Counted from the first letter of the stretch, positions 43,451-52,533 are shown. The stretch is DNA of 64,000 nucleotides from Actinoplanes derwentensis (GCF_900104725.1 NZ_LT629758.1:8580001-8644000), one strand, 5' to 3'. A program made the numbers and translations. Notes: generated by a model from the letters alone, not told the origin.

Positions 43451-46400
43451 TTGACGTACGTCGAAACCCGGACCAATGTTTGGGAAGCCCTGGCCGGACG
43501 GGCGCCGGGGGTGCCGTCGGGACCGGCCGACACCGGTCTGTGGCACACCGTGGCGGACCGCCTCGACCCGGGCAGCGCCCGCCCGGTGCTGCGCCCCGGC
43601 ATCGAGGTCCGGCACCGGACCGCGGTCCGTGGCGGCCGCTACGTGATGCTGCGCTCGCCGGAGGACGGCGGTCGTTCCTCGTACCTCCGGCTCACCCCAG
43701 AGGAGTACCAGCTCGCGCTGATGATGGACGGCGACAGCACGGTGGCCAGGCTGGTCGCCGAGTTCGCCCGGATCGCCGGCCGGCTCGCCCCCGATCAGGT
43801 CCGCCGGGTCGTCGCCGACCTGGCCGCCAACCGGATGCTCGAGGAACTCCCGGTGGACGCCTTCCGCCCGCTGCGGGAGATGCGCCGGGAGCCGCTGCCC
43901 CGCCGGGTGGGTGACTCGCTGGTCGCCGCCGCCCGCGGCCGGGTGGTGCTCTCCTTCGGAGTGGATTCGCTGATCGCGACGCTGTACCGGACGGCCGGGC
44001 GGTTCCTCTTCACCCGGTTCGCGGTCTGGACCGGTGCGCTGCTGGCGGTGGCCGGGGTGCTGCTCTTCGCGCTCACCTGGCAGCGCGGCAGCCGGTCCCT
44101 GTTCTTGCTGGGTGACTCGTACCTACTCGGTGCGGTCGTCCTGGTGTCACTGAACGTGTTCGTGCTGGCGATTCACGAGTTCGGGCACGCGCTCGCCGCG
44201 AAACGGGTCGGCCGGGAGGTGCCGGCCGCCGGGGTGATGCTCTACTTCGGCCTCCCGTCGGTCTTCGTCGACACCAGTGATGTGTGGATGGCCGGGCGCC
44301 GTGCTCGCCTCGCGGTCACCGCGGCCGGACCAGCCACCGCGCTGGGTCTGGCCGGGCTGGTCCAGGTCGCCGGATTTGCCGTGCCGTCGATCGCCGGGAT
44401 CACCTTCAAACTGGCCTTCCTCTTCTACCTGCACACGTTCTTCAACCTCAGCCCGCTGCTGCCGCTGGACGGCAAGTACCTGCTGATGGACTGGCTGGAG
44501 ATCCCGGACCTGCGGGCCCGCAGTCTCTCCTGGCTGGGTGGGCGCCTGCGCCGTCGCGGCCCGCGCTGGAGGGCCTTGGACCGGGAGGGCCGTCTCGTCG
44601 CCCTCTACGGCTTCCTGGCCCTGCTCTGGCTGGTCGGCGCGGTCGGTCTCGGCTACCGGTTGTGGACCGACCGGATCCACGGCCTCGCGGTCGGCCTCTG
44701 GTACGAGGGCCTCGTCTCCCGCGTACTGCTGGTGGTGATCGTCCTGGGTGTGGTGGCCCCACCGCTCTACTTCCTGCTCGGCCGGGTGGCCCGGACCCTC
44801 CGCCGGCTGCGCCAGCAGGCCGCCGAACGGGACCGGGAAGCCGACATGCCCCGCCGGGTGGCCGCCCTGCGCGCCTCCGAACTGGGCGGTCTGCCCGAAC
44901 CGTCGCTGAACGCACTTGCTGTTCGGGCCCGCTGGGCCCGCCCGCCGACCGGCCGGCTGATCGTGCTCGCCGGGGACACCCAGAGCGCCGTCCACGTGGT
45001 GATCGAGGGCGCGATGCACGGCCGCCGTCCCGGTGACCCGGGCGGCACCATCCGGCACCACGTCGGACCCGGCGGCGTGGTCGGCCTGGCCACCGCCCTG
45101 ACCGGCCGCAACGCCCAACTCGACTGGCACACCGCAGGCGTCACCCTGCTCTCGATGCCGGCGTCCACGGTGGCGACCGTGGTCGGGCCGATGCCCGGCC
45201 CGCCCCCGCAGGAACGGGCCGAGGCCGAGGCGCTCTTCCTCGACACCCCGGCGCTCGCCGCGCTGGAGGAGGACCAGCGGCTGGCCCTGATCGCGGCCGC
45301 CCACCCGGTCGACCTCGACCCCGGCGCGCCGGTGATGCTGCCCGGGCCCACCCACGCGGTGGTCGTCGAGTCCGGTGTGATCGCCATGCCGGACGGTGTC
45401 GAACTGCGCCGCGGCACCCTGGTCGGCCCGGTCGGTGACGGCAGCCCCGGCATGGTGGCGCAAGCCCGGACCCCGGTGCGGCTCTGGGTCATCCCGGACG
45501 CCTCCGACCTACCCCCACTGATCGGCTCGTACGGTCCCGGCGTCCCGATGCCGTCCCTGCGCCCGAGCACCCCGGCGGTGGCCCGTCCCGGTTCCGCGCA
45601 TCCGCCTCTGGCGGTCCCGCCCGGCCCACCGGACGCCGACGAGCTGTACGACGTGGACCATCACTTCGAGCGCCGGATGTGGGGTTTCACCAGCCTGATG
45701 CTGGTGTTCGCCGTCGGCAGCCTGCTGCTGAACGTGTCCGCCGGTCCCGCCTGGGCGGAGATGCCGGCCGAGCGGGTGCTGCTCAGCGTGCAGCGGGGAT
45801 CCGCGACCGCGCTCGCCGACCGGCAGTCCTCGGCACTGGTGCCGGGTGACCGGCGCTACCTGGCGTCCGGTGCCCAGGTGGAGGTGCCGGGCGGCGGTGT
45901 GGCTCTGCTGACCTTCCCCGGTGGTGCCGCGGTGGTGCTGTGCGGTGACTCGCGGGTCGAGGTCAGCGGAGTCGGCGTCGAGGACGGCCGGCAGTCCACC
46001 CCGTCCGGCCGGCTGAAACTGGAGAGCGGGCGGCTGCTGGCCGACACGAGCAGCCCGAGCGGGGCGTTCCAGCCGCTCGACCTGACCGTGCTGCGCACCA
46101 AGGGCGACGTGGCGAGCATCGGCCGGGCCTGGTACTCGGTCGACGCGGCGGCTGTCGCCGTCTCCACCGGGACGGTGACCGTCGGTGGTGCCGGCAGCCC
46201 GGCCAGTGGCGAGGCGCTGAACTGCGGCGACGGTGTCGAGGTCAAGAAGCCGACCGAGGCCGAACCGAGCGAGGCGCCGACCGAGGAGTCCGCACCGCCC
46301 GTCGAGCCCAGCGTCTCGACCACCCCGGAGCCGTCGATTTCGACTAGCGTTCCGGTGGACGGTGACGAGGAGGTGGACGCTCCCGACGACGACGTCACCA

Positions 46401-46612
46401 CGTCCACCAGCGCGACTACCCGGCCGGCCACGACCCAGCCGACCATCACGGTGCCGACCAGCCGGCCGACCACTACCCGGACCAACAGCCCGAAGCCGTC
46501 ACTCTCGACGACTACGCCGGCTCCCGACCCGACGACCACGACGCCATCACCCGACCCGACGACCACCACGCCCGCACCCGACCCGACGACCGCGGACCCG
46601 TCCGGCAGCTGA
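43451..46612 (+). CDS. multidomain membrane protein: PqqD-like, site-2 protease (M50), degenerate cNMP-binding-like and FecR-like domains
   Basis: About 1053 residues. In order: a PqqD-like winged helix (about 75-135, YLRLTPEEYQLALMMDG...); a membrane M50 metalloprotease with the zinc motif HEFGHALAAKR (near 240) and the third ligand in NLSPLLPLDGKYLLMDW, across about six helices; a cyclic-nucleotide-binding-like beta domain (about 500-640, LIVLAGDTQSAVHVVIEG and GPGGVVGLATALTG) without the canonical phosphate-binding Arg cassette; a helix (near 760); an external FecR-like domain (RVLLSVQRGSATALA... LLTFPGGAAVVLCGDSRVEV); and a 120-residue Thr/Pro stalk. The TTG at 43451 (AAAGG upstream) is chosen because codon bias fades before it; ATG at 43289 is the alternative. 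Likely function: intramembrane cleavage or peptide maturation tied to an envelope signal. Confidence 0.85.
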   Translation: MTYVETRTNVWEALAGRAPGVPSGPADTGLWHTVADRLDPGSARPVLRPGIEVRHRTAVRGGRYVMLRSPEDGGRSSYLRLTPEEYQLALMMDGDSTVARLVAEFARIAGRLAPDQVRRVVADLAANRMLEELPVDAFRPLREMRREPLPRRVGDSLVAAARGRVVLSFGVDSLIATLYRTAGRFLFTRFAVWTGALLAVAGVLLFALTWQRGSRSLFLLGDSYLLGAVVLVSLNVFVLAIHEFGHALAAKRVGREVPAAGVMLYFGLPSVFVDTSDVWMAGRRARLAVTAAGPATALGLAGLVQVAGFAVPSIAGITFKLAFLFYLHTFFNLSPLLPLDGKYLLMDWLEIPDLRARSLSWLGGRLRRRGPRWRALDREGRLVALYGFLALLWLVGAVGLGYRLWTDRIHGLAVGLWYEGLVSRVLLVVIVLGVVAPPLYFLLGRVARTLRRLRQQAAERDREADMPRRVAALRASELGGLPEPSLNALAVRARWARPPTGRLIVLAGDTQSAVHVVIEGAMHGRRPGDPGGTIRHHVGPGGVVGLATALTGRNAQLDWHTAGVTLLSMPASTVATVVGPMPGPPPQERAEAEALFLDTPALAALEEDQRLALIAAAHPVDLDPGAPVMLPGPTHAVVVESGVIAMPDGVELRRGTLVGPVGDGSPGMVAQARTPVRLWVIPDASDLPPLIGSYGPGVPMPSLRPSTPAVARPGSAHPPLAVPPGPPDADELYDVDHHFERRMWGFTSLMLVFAVGSLLLNVSAGPAWAEMPAERVLLSVQRGSATALADRQSSALVPGDRRYLASGAQVEVPGGGVALLTFPGGAAVVLCGDSRVEVSGVGVEDGRQSTPSGRLKLESGRLLADTSSPSGAFQPLDLTVLRTKGDVASIGRAWYSVDAAAVAVSTGTVTVGGAGSPASGEALNCGDGVEVKKPTEAEPSEAPTEESAPPVEPSVSTTPEPSISTSVPVDGDEEVDAPDDDVTTSTSATTRPATTQPTITVPTSRPTTTRTNSPKPSLSTTTPAPDPTTTTPSPDPTTTTPAPDPTTADPSGS

Positions 46613-46615
46613 CAC

Positions 46616-46645
46616 GGGCGGCCGAGATGTGAGGAGTGGCCGCCC
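46616..46645 (+). promoter_or_regulatory. hairpin enclosing the ribosome site of the small zinc-protein gene
   Basis: GGGCGGCC (46616-46623) and GGCCGCCC (46638-46645) form an eight-base G/C stem that ends exactly before the ATG at 46646. The 14-base loop contains GAGGAG. Confidence 0.5.
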
Positions 46646-46861
46646 ATGTTGTGCTGGTTCTGTGTCGAGGGCGCGCGAGCGACGTGCCGGTTCTGTGGCC
46701 GGGGCGTGTGTGCCGAGCACGCGCGCTTCGGGCCCTACCTGCTGGAGGTGACCCGGTCGCGAGTGCGCGACCGGGCCGAGGCCCTGGTGGTGGAGGACGC
46801 GGTGCAGTGCGGCACGTGCCATCCCCGCCCACAGCCGATCGTGATGCCCGAGCTGGACTGA
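46646..46861 (+). CDS. small cysteine-rich zinc-finger-like protein
   Basis: A 71-residue protein with CWFC, CRFCGRGVCAEHARFG and CGTCHPR. Seven Cys and several His could hold one or two zinc ions in a B-box/AN1-like or treble-clef arrangement. It follows the membrane protease after 33 bases and may be co-transcribed. Function unknown. Confidence 0.75.
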   Translation: MLCWFCVEGARATCRFCGRGVCAEHARFGPYLLEVTRSRVRDRAEALVVEDAVQCGTCHPRPQPIVMPELD

Positions 46862-46868
46862 GTCAGGA

Positions 46869-47231
46869 TCAGGGCGTCATCTGGCATCTGATCTCCTGCA
46901 ACTGGTCGCGCAGCCGGTCCCGGACCTCGGTGAGCTGATCGAGGTAACCGTCCACCTCGGCCAGCTTGCGGCGCAGCACGGCGGCCGAATCGGGGCAGAC
47001 GTGGCCGGAGCTGTTGCCGGCCCGCAGGCACTCGACGAAGGGCCGGATGTCGCCGACACCGAAGCCGTCGGCGAGCAGGGCGCGGATCTCGTGCACCACG
47101 CGCAGTTCGCCGTCGTCGTACTGCCGGTAGCCGTTGGCGTCCCGGCGCGGGCGGATCAGTCCGTGCTCCTCGTAGTAGCGCAGCGTCCGCGGGCTGGTGC
47201 CGGCCCGCTCGGCCAGCTCTCCGATCAGCAT
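46869..47231 (-). CDS. MerR-family transcriptional regulator
   Basis: A 120-residue regulator. The helix-turn-helix is LIGELAERAGTSPRTLRYYEEHGLI, followed by GYRQYDDGELRVVHEIRALLADGFG, and a C-terminal coiled-coil dimerisation helix (LRRKLAEVDGYLDQLTEVRDRLRDQL). CVECL- and HVCPD-type Cys residues are present but not in a SoxR cluster arrangement. The ATG at 47231 follows GGAGGG. The start region is duplicated 23 bases upstream. It diverges from the patatin gene, a possible target. Confidence 0.88.
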   Translation of the reverse strand: MLIGELAERAGTSPRTLRYYEEHGLIRPRRDANGYRQYDDGELRVVHEIRALLADGFGVGDIRPFVECLRAGNSSGHVCPDSAAVLRRKLAEVDGYLDQLTEVRDRLRDQLQEIRCQMTP

Positions 47232-47256
47232 GAGGCCATCCCTCCGATCAGCATGA
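47219..47256. repeat. 15-base direct repeat at the merR start region
   Basis: CTCCGATCAGCATGA occurs at 47219-47233 and again at 47242-47256, period 23. Each copy holds an ATG on the minus strand; they are in different frames. Confidence 0.7.
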
Positions 47257-47321
47257 ACACCACGGTAGGCCCTCACACCGGCGTCAAGGCAAGGGCGTGC
47301 GCGGGGTGGCAGGATGGTCGG

Positions 47322-48191
47322 ATGATCGACGGTCCGGTGGCGTTCGTACTCGGTGGCGGGGGTGTCCTCGGCGCGGTCGAGGTGGGGATGTTGCGGGCCC
47401 TGTTCCGGGCCGGCTTCCGGCCGGACTATGTGGTCGGCACCTCGATCGGCGCGGTCAACGGGGCCCTGGTCGCCTCCGATCCGTCCGAGGGGGTCACCGA
47501 GCGGCTGGTCCGGCTCTGGACGTCACCGGAAGCGGCGGCGGTCTACGGCGATTCGCTGGGCCGGCAGATGCGCCGGTTCGCGGCCCGCACCCACCTGCAC
47601 TCGCCCCGCCCGCTGCGCCGCCTGCTGGAGGCCGAGCTGGGGGAGTCGGCCACCTTCGCCGATCTGAAAGTGCCGTTCCACTGCTGTGCGGCGAGCATCG
47701 AGCGGGCGGCCGAGCACTGGTTCGACAGCGGGCCGCTGGTCGAGGCGGTGCTGGCGTCGTCGGCGGTGCCCGGGTTGCTGCCGCCGATGGAGATCGGTGG
47801 CGAGCACTATGTGGACGGTGGCATCGTGAACTCGATCCCGATCGGTGAGGCGGTCCGGCTCGGGGCGAAAATGATCTTCGTGTTGCAGGTTGGCCGGGTG
47901 GAGCGTCAGCTCAGCGTGCCGAAACGGCCGTGGGAGGTGGCGCAGGTGGCGTTCGAGATCGCCCGCCGGCACCGGTTCGCGCGGGAGATGGCGGCGCTGC
48001 CGGACGATGTGCGGGTGCATGTGCTGCCCAGCGGTGGTGGGGAGCCGGAGAACCGGGACGACTCGCCGTGGGCGTACCGGGACATGGCTTCGGTCGGGCG
48101 CCGGATCAGCCGCGCCTACACCGCCTCCCGGCGATACCTGACCGCGAACGTGCATCCGCTCCCGTCGTTGCCGTCGCCGCCGGAGTCGTGA
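47322..48191 (+). CDS. patatin-like phospholipase
   Basis: A 289-residue hydrolase. The oxyanion glycine loop is VLGGGGVLGAVEVG, the catalytic Ser is in GTSIGA and the Asp in VDGGIVNSIP, a complete Ser-Asp dyad. It should act on membrane lipids or acylglycerols. No signal peptide. AGG precedes the ATG at 47322, and the acyltransferase gene follows with a TGATG overlap. Confidence 0.9.
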   Translation: MIDGPVAFVLGGGGVLGAVEVGMLRALFRAGFRPDYVVGTSIGAVNGALVASDPSEGVTERLVRLWTSPEAAAVYGDSLGRQMRRFAARTHLHSPRPLRRLLEAELGESATFADLKVPFHCCAASIERAAEHWFDSGPLVEAVLASSAVPGLLPPMEIGGEHYVDGGIVNSIPIGEAVRLGAKMIFVLQVGRVERQLSVPKRPWEVAQVAFEIARRHRFAREMAALPDDVRVHVLPSGGGEPENRDDSPWAYRDMASVGRRISRAYTASRRYLTANVHPLPSLPSPPES

Positions 48192-49246
48192 TGGGACTTC
48201 CCCCGGTCTGGGTACGCCGTCTGGTCCTCGCCCCCACGGTGATCCTGTTGGCCGCGACGCTGGTGACCACGTTGCCGGTCTGGCTGCTGCTGGCGCTCGC
48301 GGTCTCCCCGCTGGTGCCCGGCCGGCTGCGGGTGCCACGGCTGGTGTTCCTGCTCGTCGTCTATCTGGTGTGGGACGCGGTGGCGCTGGTGGCGCTGGCC
48401 GTCCTGTGGGTGGCGTCGGGTTTCGGCTGGCGGATCCGGTCGCCCTGGTTCCAGCGGGCTCACTACGTACTCACCGGGTTCTTCTTGAAGACCTTGTTCT
48501 GGTTCGCCCGCTGGTCGCTGCACCTGGAGATCGAGGTGGTCGGCACCGACCCGGACACCGCCCAGCCGGGCCGCCCGGAGATCGTGGTGAGCCGGCACGC
48601 CGGGCCGGGTGACTCGGTCATGCTGATCCACGGCCTGGTCAACTGGTTCGCCCGGGAGCCGCGGATCGTGTTGAAAGCCGCGCTGCAGTGGGATCCGGCG
48701 GTGGACGTGCTGCTCAACCGTCTGCCGAACCGGTTCATCTCGCCGGGCCGGACCCGGACGGCGACCCTGGAGGAGCAGATCGGCGAACTGGCCACCGGCC
48801 TGGACGAGAACGACGCCTTCGTGATCTTCCCGGAGGGCGGCAACTTCACCCCGCGCCGCAAGGTCAACGCCATCGCCCGGCTGCGGGCCCGAGGGCTGCA
48901 CGACATGGCCGGGCGGGCCGAGCGGATGCGCAATCTGCTGCCGCCGAAACCGGGCGGGCTGCTGGCCGCCATCGAGGCCGCCCCGGACGCCGGGGTCATC
49001 TTCGTGGCTCACACCGGGCTGGACCGGATGGTGACCGTCGCCGACGTCTGGCGCGAGCTGCCGATGGACAAGAAGCTGGTGATGCGGTTCTGGAGTGTGC
49101 CTCCGGAGGAGGTGCCGGCCGGCGAGCAGGAACGGATCGACTGGCTCTACGACTGGTGGGCCCGGATCGACGCCTGGATCGACGAGAACCGGCCGGCACC
49201 GCGACCGCTGTGGACGCCCCGGACTCAGGCGCCGCCGAGGGCCTGA
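48191..49246 (+). CDS. membrane 1-acyl-sn-glycerol-3-phosphate acyltransferase-like protein
   Basis: A 351-residue protein with three N-terminal hydrophobic helices (residues about 10-75), then the acyltransferase domain with HAGPGD as the H-x4-D motif and VIFPEGGNFTP. Its start overlaps the patatin stop by one base, suggesting coupled lipid cleavage and re-acylation (remodelling). The C-terminus overlaps the convergent lipoprotein gene by 22 bases. Confidence 0.87.
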   Translation: MGLPPVWVRRLVLAPTVILLAATLVTTLPVWLLLALAVSPLVPGRLRVPRLVFLLVVYLVWDAVALVALAVLWVASGFGWRIRSPWFQRAHYVLTGFFLKTLFWFARWSLHLEIEVVGTDPDTAQPGRPEIVVSRHAGPGDSVMLIHGLVNWFAREPRIVLKAALQWDPAVDVLLNRLPNRFISPGRTRTATLEEQIGELATGLDENDAFVIFPEGGNFTPRRKVNAIARLRARGLHDMAGRAERMRNLLPPKPGGLLAAIEAAPDAGVIFVAHTGLDRMVTVADVWRELPMDKKLVMRFWSVPPEEVPAGEQERIDWLYDWWARIDAWIDENRPAPRPLWTPRTQAPPRA

Positions 49247-50019
49247 TAGACCTCCGCCGGGGCCTCGACCACCTGCGCGGCCGGCGGCTGCGCGGCGGTC
49301 ACCGGGTCGCCGTAACCGGTGTAGAGAGCCTCGATCGGCACGATCGGCTTACCCTGCACCGCGGGCGGCTGGATGGTCAGCACCGAGAGGCGGCCCTGCT
49401 CGTCGAGACCGGCGGTGAACGGTACGTGCTGCGCTTCCGGCCCGTACCCGTCGATGGTCACCTTGTCGATCCCGGCCACCCCGGCGGCCTTGGTGAGGTC
49501 GAGGGTGCCGGCGTAGGAGCGTGAGCCGGTGGACCGCACGTCGGTGGTGGAACCGAGCAGGTCAGCCGTGTTCACCGGGTCGATCTGGCCGGGGCGCAGG
49601 CCCACGTTCGCACCCTCGGGGAGACGGGTGATGTCCAGGTGGGTCCAGGTGTTCTCCTTGGTCACGCCGGGGATCTGCGCGTAGAGGTCCTGACCCAGGA
49701 GCAGGGACTTGACAGTGAGCTGGGTGTTGGTGCCGGTGGCGGTCAGTTCCGCGCTGCCCTTGCTGCTCGGCGCGTCGATCGCCGCGACCAGGTTGAACCC
49801 GGTGCCGGCCGTCACGGTAGCGCGGAAGCTGGTGGTGCCGAGGGCCGCGGTGGCCTGGGCGAGAGCCGTGGTCGCCGCGGGGTCGGCCACCGAGGACGCC
49901 GAAGGTGCGGCGGTCGCGGGCGCGGAGGGGGTGGTGGGGGTCGTCGTCGACGTCCCACTCGGGTTGCTGCAGCCCGCCAGTGCGATGGCGGCGGCTACGG
50001 CCAGTACAGGTGCCCGCAT
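49225..50019 (-). CDS. LppX/LprG-family lipoprotein
   Basis: A 264-residue lipoprotein. The signal ends ALAGCSNP (lipobox), followed by a Ser/Thr/Pro-rich spacer of about 35 residues and a beta-rich domain with hydrophobic strands typical of LprAFG/LppX proteins (SFRATVTAGTGFNLVAAI..., YAQIPGVTKENTWTHLDI). In mycobacteria such proteins carry lipids across the periplasm. AGGA stands before the ATG at 50019. Confidence 0.82.
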   Translation of the reverse strand: MRAPVLAVAAAIALAGCSNPSGTSTTTPTTPSAPATAAPSASSVADPAATTALAQATAALGTTSFRATVTAGTGFNLVAAIDAPSSKGSAELTATGTNTQLTVKSLLLGQDLYAQIPGVTKENTWTHLDITRLPEGANVGLRPGQIDPVNTADLLGSTTDVRSTGSRSYAGTLDLTKAAGVAGIDKVTIDGYGPEAQHVPFTAGLDEQGRLSVLTIQPPAVQGKPIVPIEALYTGYGDPVTAAQPPAAQVVEAPAEVYQALGGA

Positions 50020-50173
50020 GATCGTCCTTCCTGAAGATGCCGGTCGATCTGCCGTCTGTGCCCGATCGGTCGTGTCAGCAAACGGACATCGGTCGGCCCC
50101 GGTTTCAAAAACGATCATGGGCGGGGCATGATGGGTGGAAGGACCAGCACGAGCACGCACAGGGGGAGGTCTC

Positions 50174-51322
50174 GTGAGATTCGAGGTCAGCAAGGTCCTC
50201 GACGCCATCGAGACCCGGCTCACCACTGACCCGGCACTCGCCCGGGCCGTGGTCGATCTGGCCGAGGTCGTGCGTTATGCCGATCTCGACGGAGGCCGGC
50301 CGGCCAGCCTGGTCCGCCTCGGGCTCCTGGTCGACGCGCTTGGGCGCTACATGTCCGAGGAGAACGTCCCGGTTTTCGCCGTGGTGCCCCGGGCCCTGCT
50401 CTCCGACACCGATCTGACCTCCAATGAGCGCATGGTGGTGCGCCGCTGGGCCGATGACGGCAAGGTCGAGGTCGTCCCGTCGGTCGAGGACCGCCCGCTG
50501 GAGGTGGCCGAGATGCTCGGCCTGCCAGTCCTGACTCGGGACCGCGAGGACCACTTCCGTGGCAACCGCCCCTGGGTGACCGAGCCCGGCCGGCTGCTCG
50601 CGCTGGTGTCCGGCCAGGGCGGCCCGGCGCTGGTGGCCCGGGTCGGCCGCGGTGAGGTGGCGCCGCCGGTGTCGCGTTCCCCGCTCGGGGACCGGCTGCT
50701 CGCCCGGGTGTGGCGCTGCCCGTCGACCAGCTGCAACGCCTACGGCGACGGTGGCGACGCGGACAGCCCGTTCGCCGACATGCGCACCTACACCAGCCCG
50801 GTCTCGCAGCCGCCGCCGGCGCTGCGGTCCGGTGTGCCGACCTGCCCCCGGCACGGTGACCGGCTCCGTGACGTCGGGCCCCGCCCGGCGACCGAGGTCT
50901 TCTCGGTCCGCGTCGACGGCGTCATCCGGCAGCGGTTCGTGGTCTCCGAGGACCGTGCGGTGGTGATCGGCCGGGCACCGGAGGGTGGCTCCGGGGTGAT
51001 GCTGGGCCAGTGGCTCACCGACGAAGCCCGCAAGTGGATCAGCCGCGGGCACGTCCAGCTGTCGCTGCGCAACGGCGAGATCACCGTCACCGACATCAGC
51101 ATGAACGGTTCGGGCGTCCGGCCGAACGGCTCGATGGACGACGACATGCGGATCACGCTGCGCCGGGACGAGAGCCGCCCGGTCAACATCGACGACATCG
51201 TCGAGCTGTACGCCAACGTGCTGGTGGGCCGTTCGCGGCTCTGGTCCAGCGGCGGCCTGGTGCAGCCCGAGTCGGTGATGGGCGAAGCGCCGACGATGGC
51301 GTTCCGCCCAGTCGGCCGCTAG
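50174..51322 (+). CDS. FHA-domain protein with N-terminal PIN-like region and zinc cluster
   Basis: A 382-residue soluble protein. Residues about 1-160 form an alpha/beta region with scattered acidic residues (RADLDGGRP..., LPVLTRDREDHF), reminiscent of PIN or NYN folds but not certain. Then WRCPSTSCNAYG and, 40 residues later, PTCPRHGDRLRDVG give a CxxxxC...CxxH set suited to zinc. The last 130 residues are an FHA domain (VIGRAPEG, ISRGHVQLSLRN, NGSGVRPNGS), which binds phosphothreonine. GGGGGAGG precedes the GTG at 50174. A link to Ser/Thr kinase signalling is inferred; no kinase is in the window. Confidence 0.78.
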   Translation: MRFEVSKVLDAIETRLTTDPALARAVVDLAEVVRYADLDGGRPASLVRLGLLVDALGRYMSEENVPVFAVVPRALLSDTDLTSNERMVVRRWADDGKVEVVPSVEDRPLEVAEMLGLPVLTRDREDHFRGNRPWVTEPGRLLALVSGQGGPALVARVGRGEVAPPVSRSPLGDRLLARVWRCPSTSCNAYGDGGDADSPFADMRTYTSPVSQPPPALRSGVPTCPRHGDRLRDVGPRPATEVFSVRVDGVIRQRFVVSEDRAVVIGRAPEGGSGVMLGQWLTDEARKWISRGHVQLSLRNGEITVTDISMNGSGVRPNGSMDDDMRITLRRDESRPVNIDDIVELYANVLVGRSRLWSSGGLVQPESVMGEAPTMAFRPVGR

Positions 51323-52533
51323 ACCTTCACCACATCGGCCAGGTGCGCGAGCGCCTGGTCGATCTCCTCCTCGGTGACCACCAGCGGCGGCGCCAGCCGG
51401 ATCGTCGAACCGTGGGTGTCCTTGGCCAGCACACCCCGCTCGGCGAGCCGCTCACACGCCTGCCGCCCGGTCATCAGCGCCGGATCGATGTCGACCCCGG
51501 CCCACAGCCCGCGCCCGCGGACCGCCACCACACCGTGCCCGATCAGTTCCGTCAGCCCGGCGTGCAAACGGGCGCCGAGCCGTTCCGAGCGCTCCTGGAA
51601 CTCTCCACCGGCCAGCAGCGTGACCACCTCGGCCCCGACCGCGCAGGCCAGCGGGTTGCCGCCGAACGTGGAGCCGTGTTCACCGGGCTTGAGCACGCCG
51701 AGCACGTCCCGGTCGGCGGCGACCGCCGACACCGGCACGATCCCGCCGCCCAGGGCTTTGCCGAGCACGTACATGTCCGGGACCACACCCTCGTGCTCGA
51801 TCGCGAAGGTCTTCCCGGTCCGGCCCAGCCCCGACTGGATCTCGTCGGCGATCAGCAGCACGTTGTCGGCGGTGCACAGTTCCCGCAGCCCGGCGAAGAA
51901 CCCGGCCGGCGGCACCAGCACCCCGGCCTCGCCCTGGATCGGCTCCATCAGCACGGCGACCGTGTTGGGGGTGATCGCGGCGCGCACCGCGTCCAGATCG
52001 CCGTAGGGGACCACCACGAACCCCGGGGTGTACGGCCCGAAGTCGGCACGCGCGTCCGGGTCGGTGGAGAAACTGACGATCGTGGTGGTACGCCCGTGGA
52101 AGTTGTCCGCCGCCACGATGATCTCGGCCTGCCCGTCCGGGACACCCTTGACCCGGTAACCCCACTTGCGGGCCACCTTGATCGCGGTCTCGACGGCTTC
52201 GGCGCCGGTGTTCATCGGCAGCACCAGGTCCTTGCCGCACAGCCGCGCCAGGCCGCCGCAGAACTCGGCGAACCGGTCGTGCACGAAGGCCCGGCTGGTC
52301 AGGGTGACCTTGTCGAGCTGGGCGTGGGCGGCCGCGATCAGCCCCGGGTGCCGGTGCCCGAAGTTGAGCGCCGAATAGCCGGCCAGGAAGTCCAGGTAGC
52401 GCCGGCCGTCGACGTCGGTGACCCAGGAACCCTCGGCTTCGGCGACGACCACCGGCAGCGGGTGATAGTTGTGGGCGGTCCAGAGCTCGGCGTCCGCGAG
52501 GGCGTCGGGCGTACGGAATTCAACAGTCGTCAT
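51319..52533 (-). CDS. rocD: ornithine aminotransferase
   Basis: A 404-residue PLP enzyme of class III. The cofactor Lys is in YVLGKALGGG, with DEIQSGLGRTGK, HGSTFGGNPLACAVG and NTGAEAVETAIK as further signatures. It converts ornithine and 2-oxoglutarate to glutamate semialdehyde and glutamate. GGAGG lies before the ATG at 52533, which overlaps the stop of the arginine-modifying enzyme upstream. Confidence 0.94.
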   Translation of the reverse strand: MTTVEFRTPDALADAELWTAHNYHPLPVVVAEAEGSWVTDVDGRRYLDFLAGYSALNFGHRHPGLIAAAHAQLDKVTLTSRAFVHDRFAEFCGGLARLCGKDLVLPMNTGAEAVETAIKVARKWGYRVKGVPDGQAEIIVAADNFHGRTTTIVSFSTDPDARADFGPYTPGFVVVPYGDLDAVRAAITPNTVAVLMEPIQGEAGVLVPPAGFFAGLRELCTADNVLLIADEIQSGLGRTGKTFAIEHEGVVPDMYVLGKALGGGIVPVSAVAADRDVLGVLKPGEHGSTFGGNPLACAVGAEVVTLLAGGEFQERSERLGARLHAGLTELIGHGVVAVRGRGLWAGVDIDPALMTGRQACERLAERGVLAKDTHGSTIRLAPPLVVTEEEIDQALAHLADVVKV

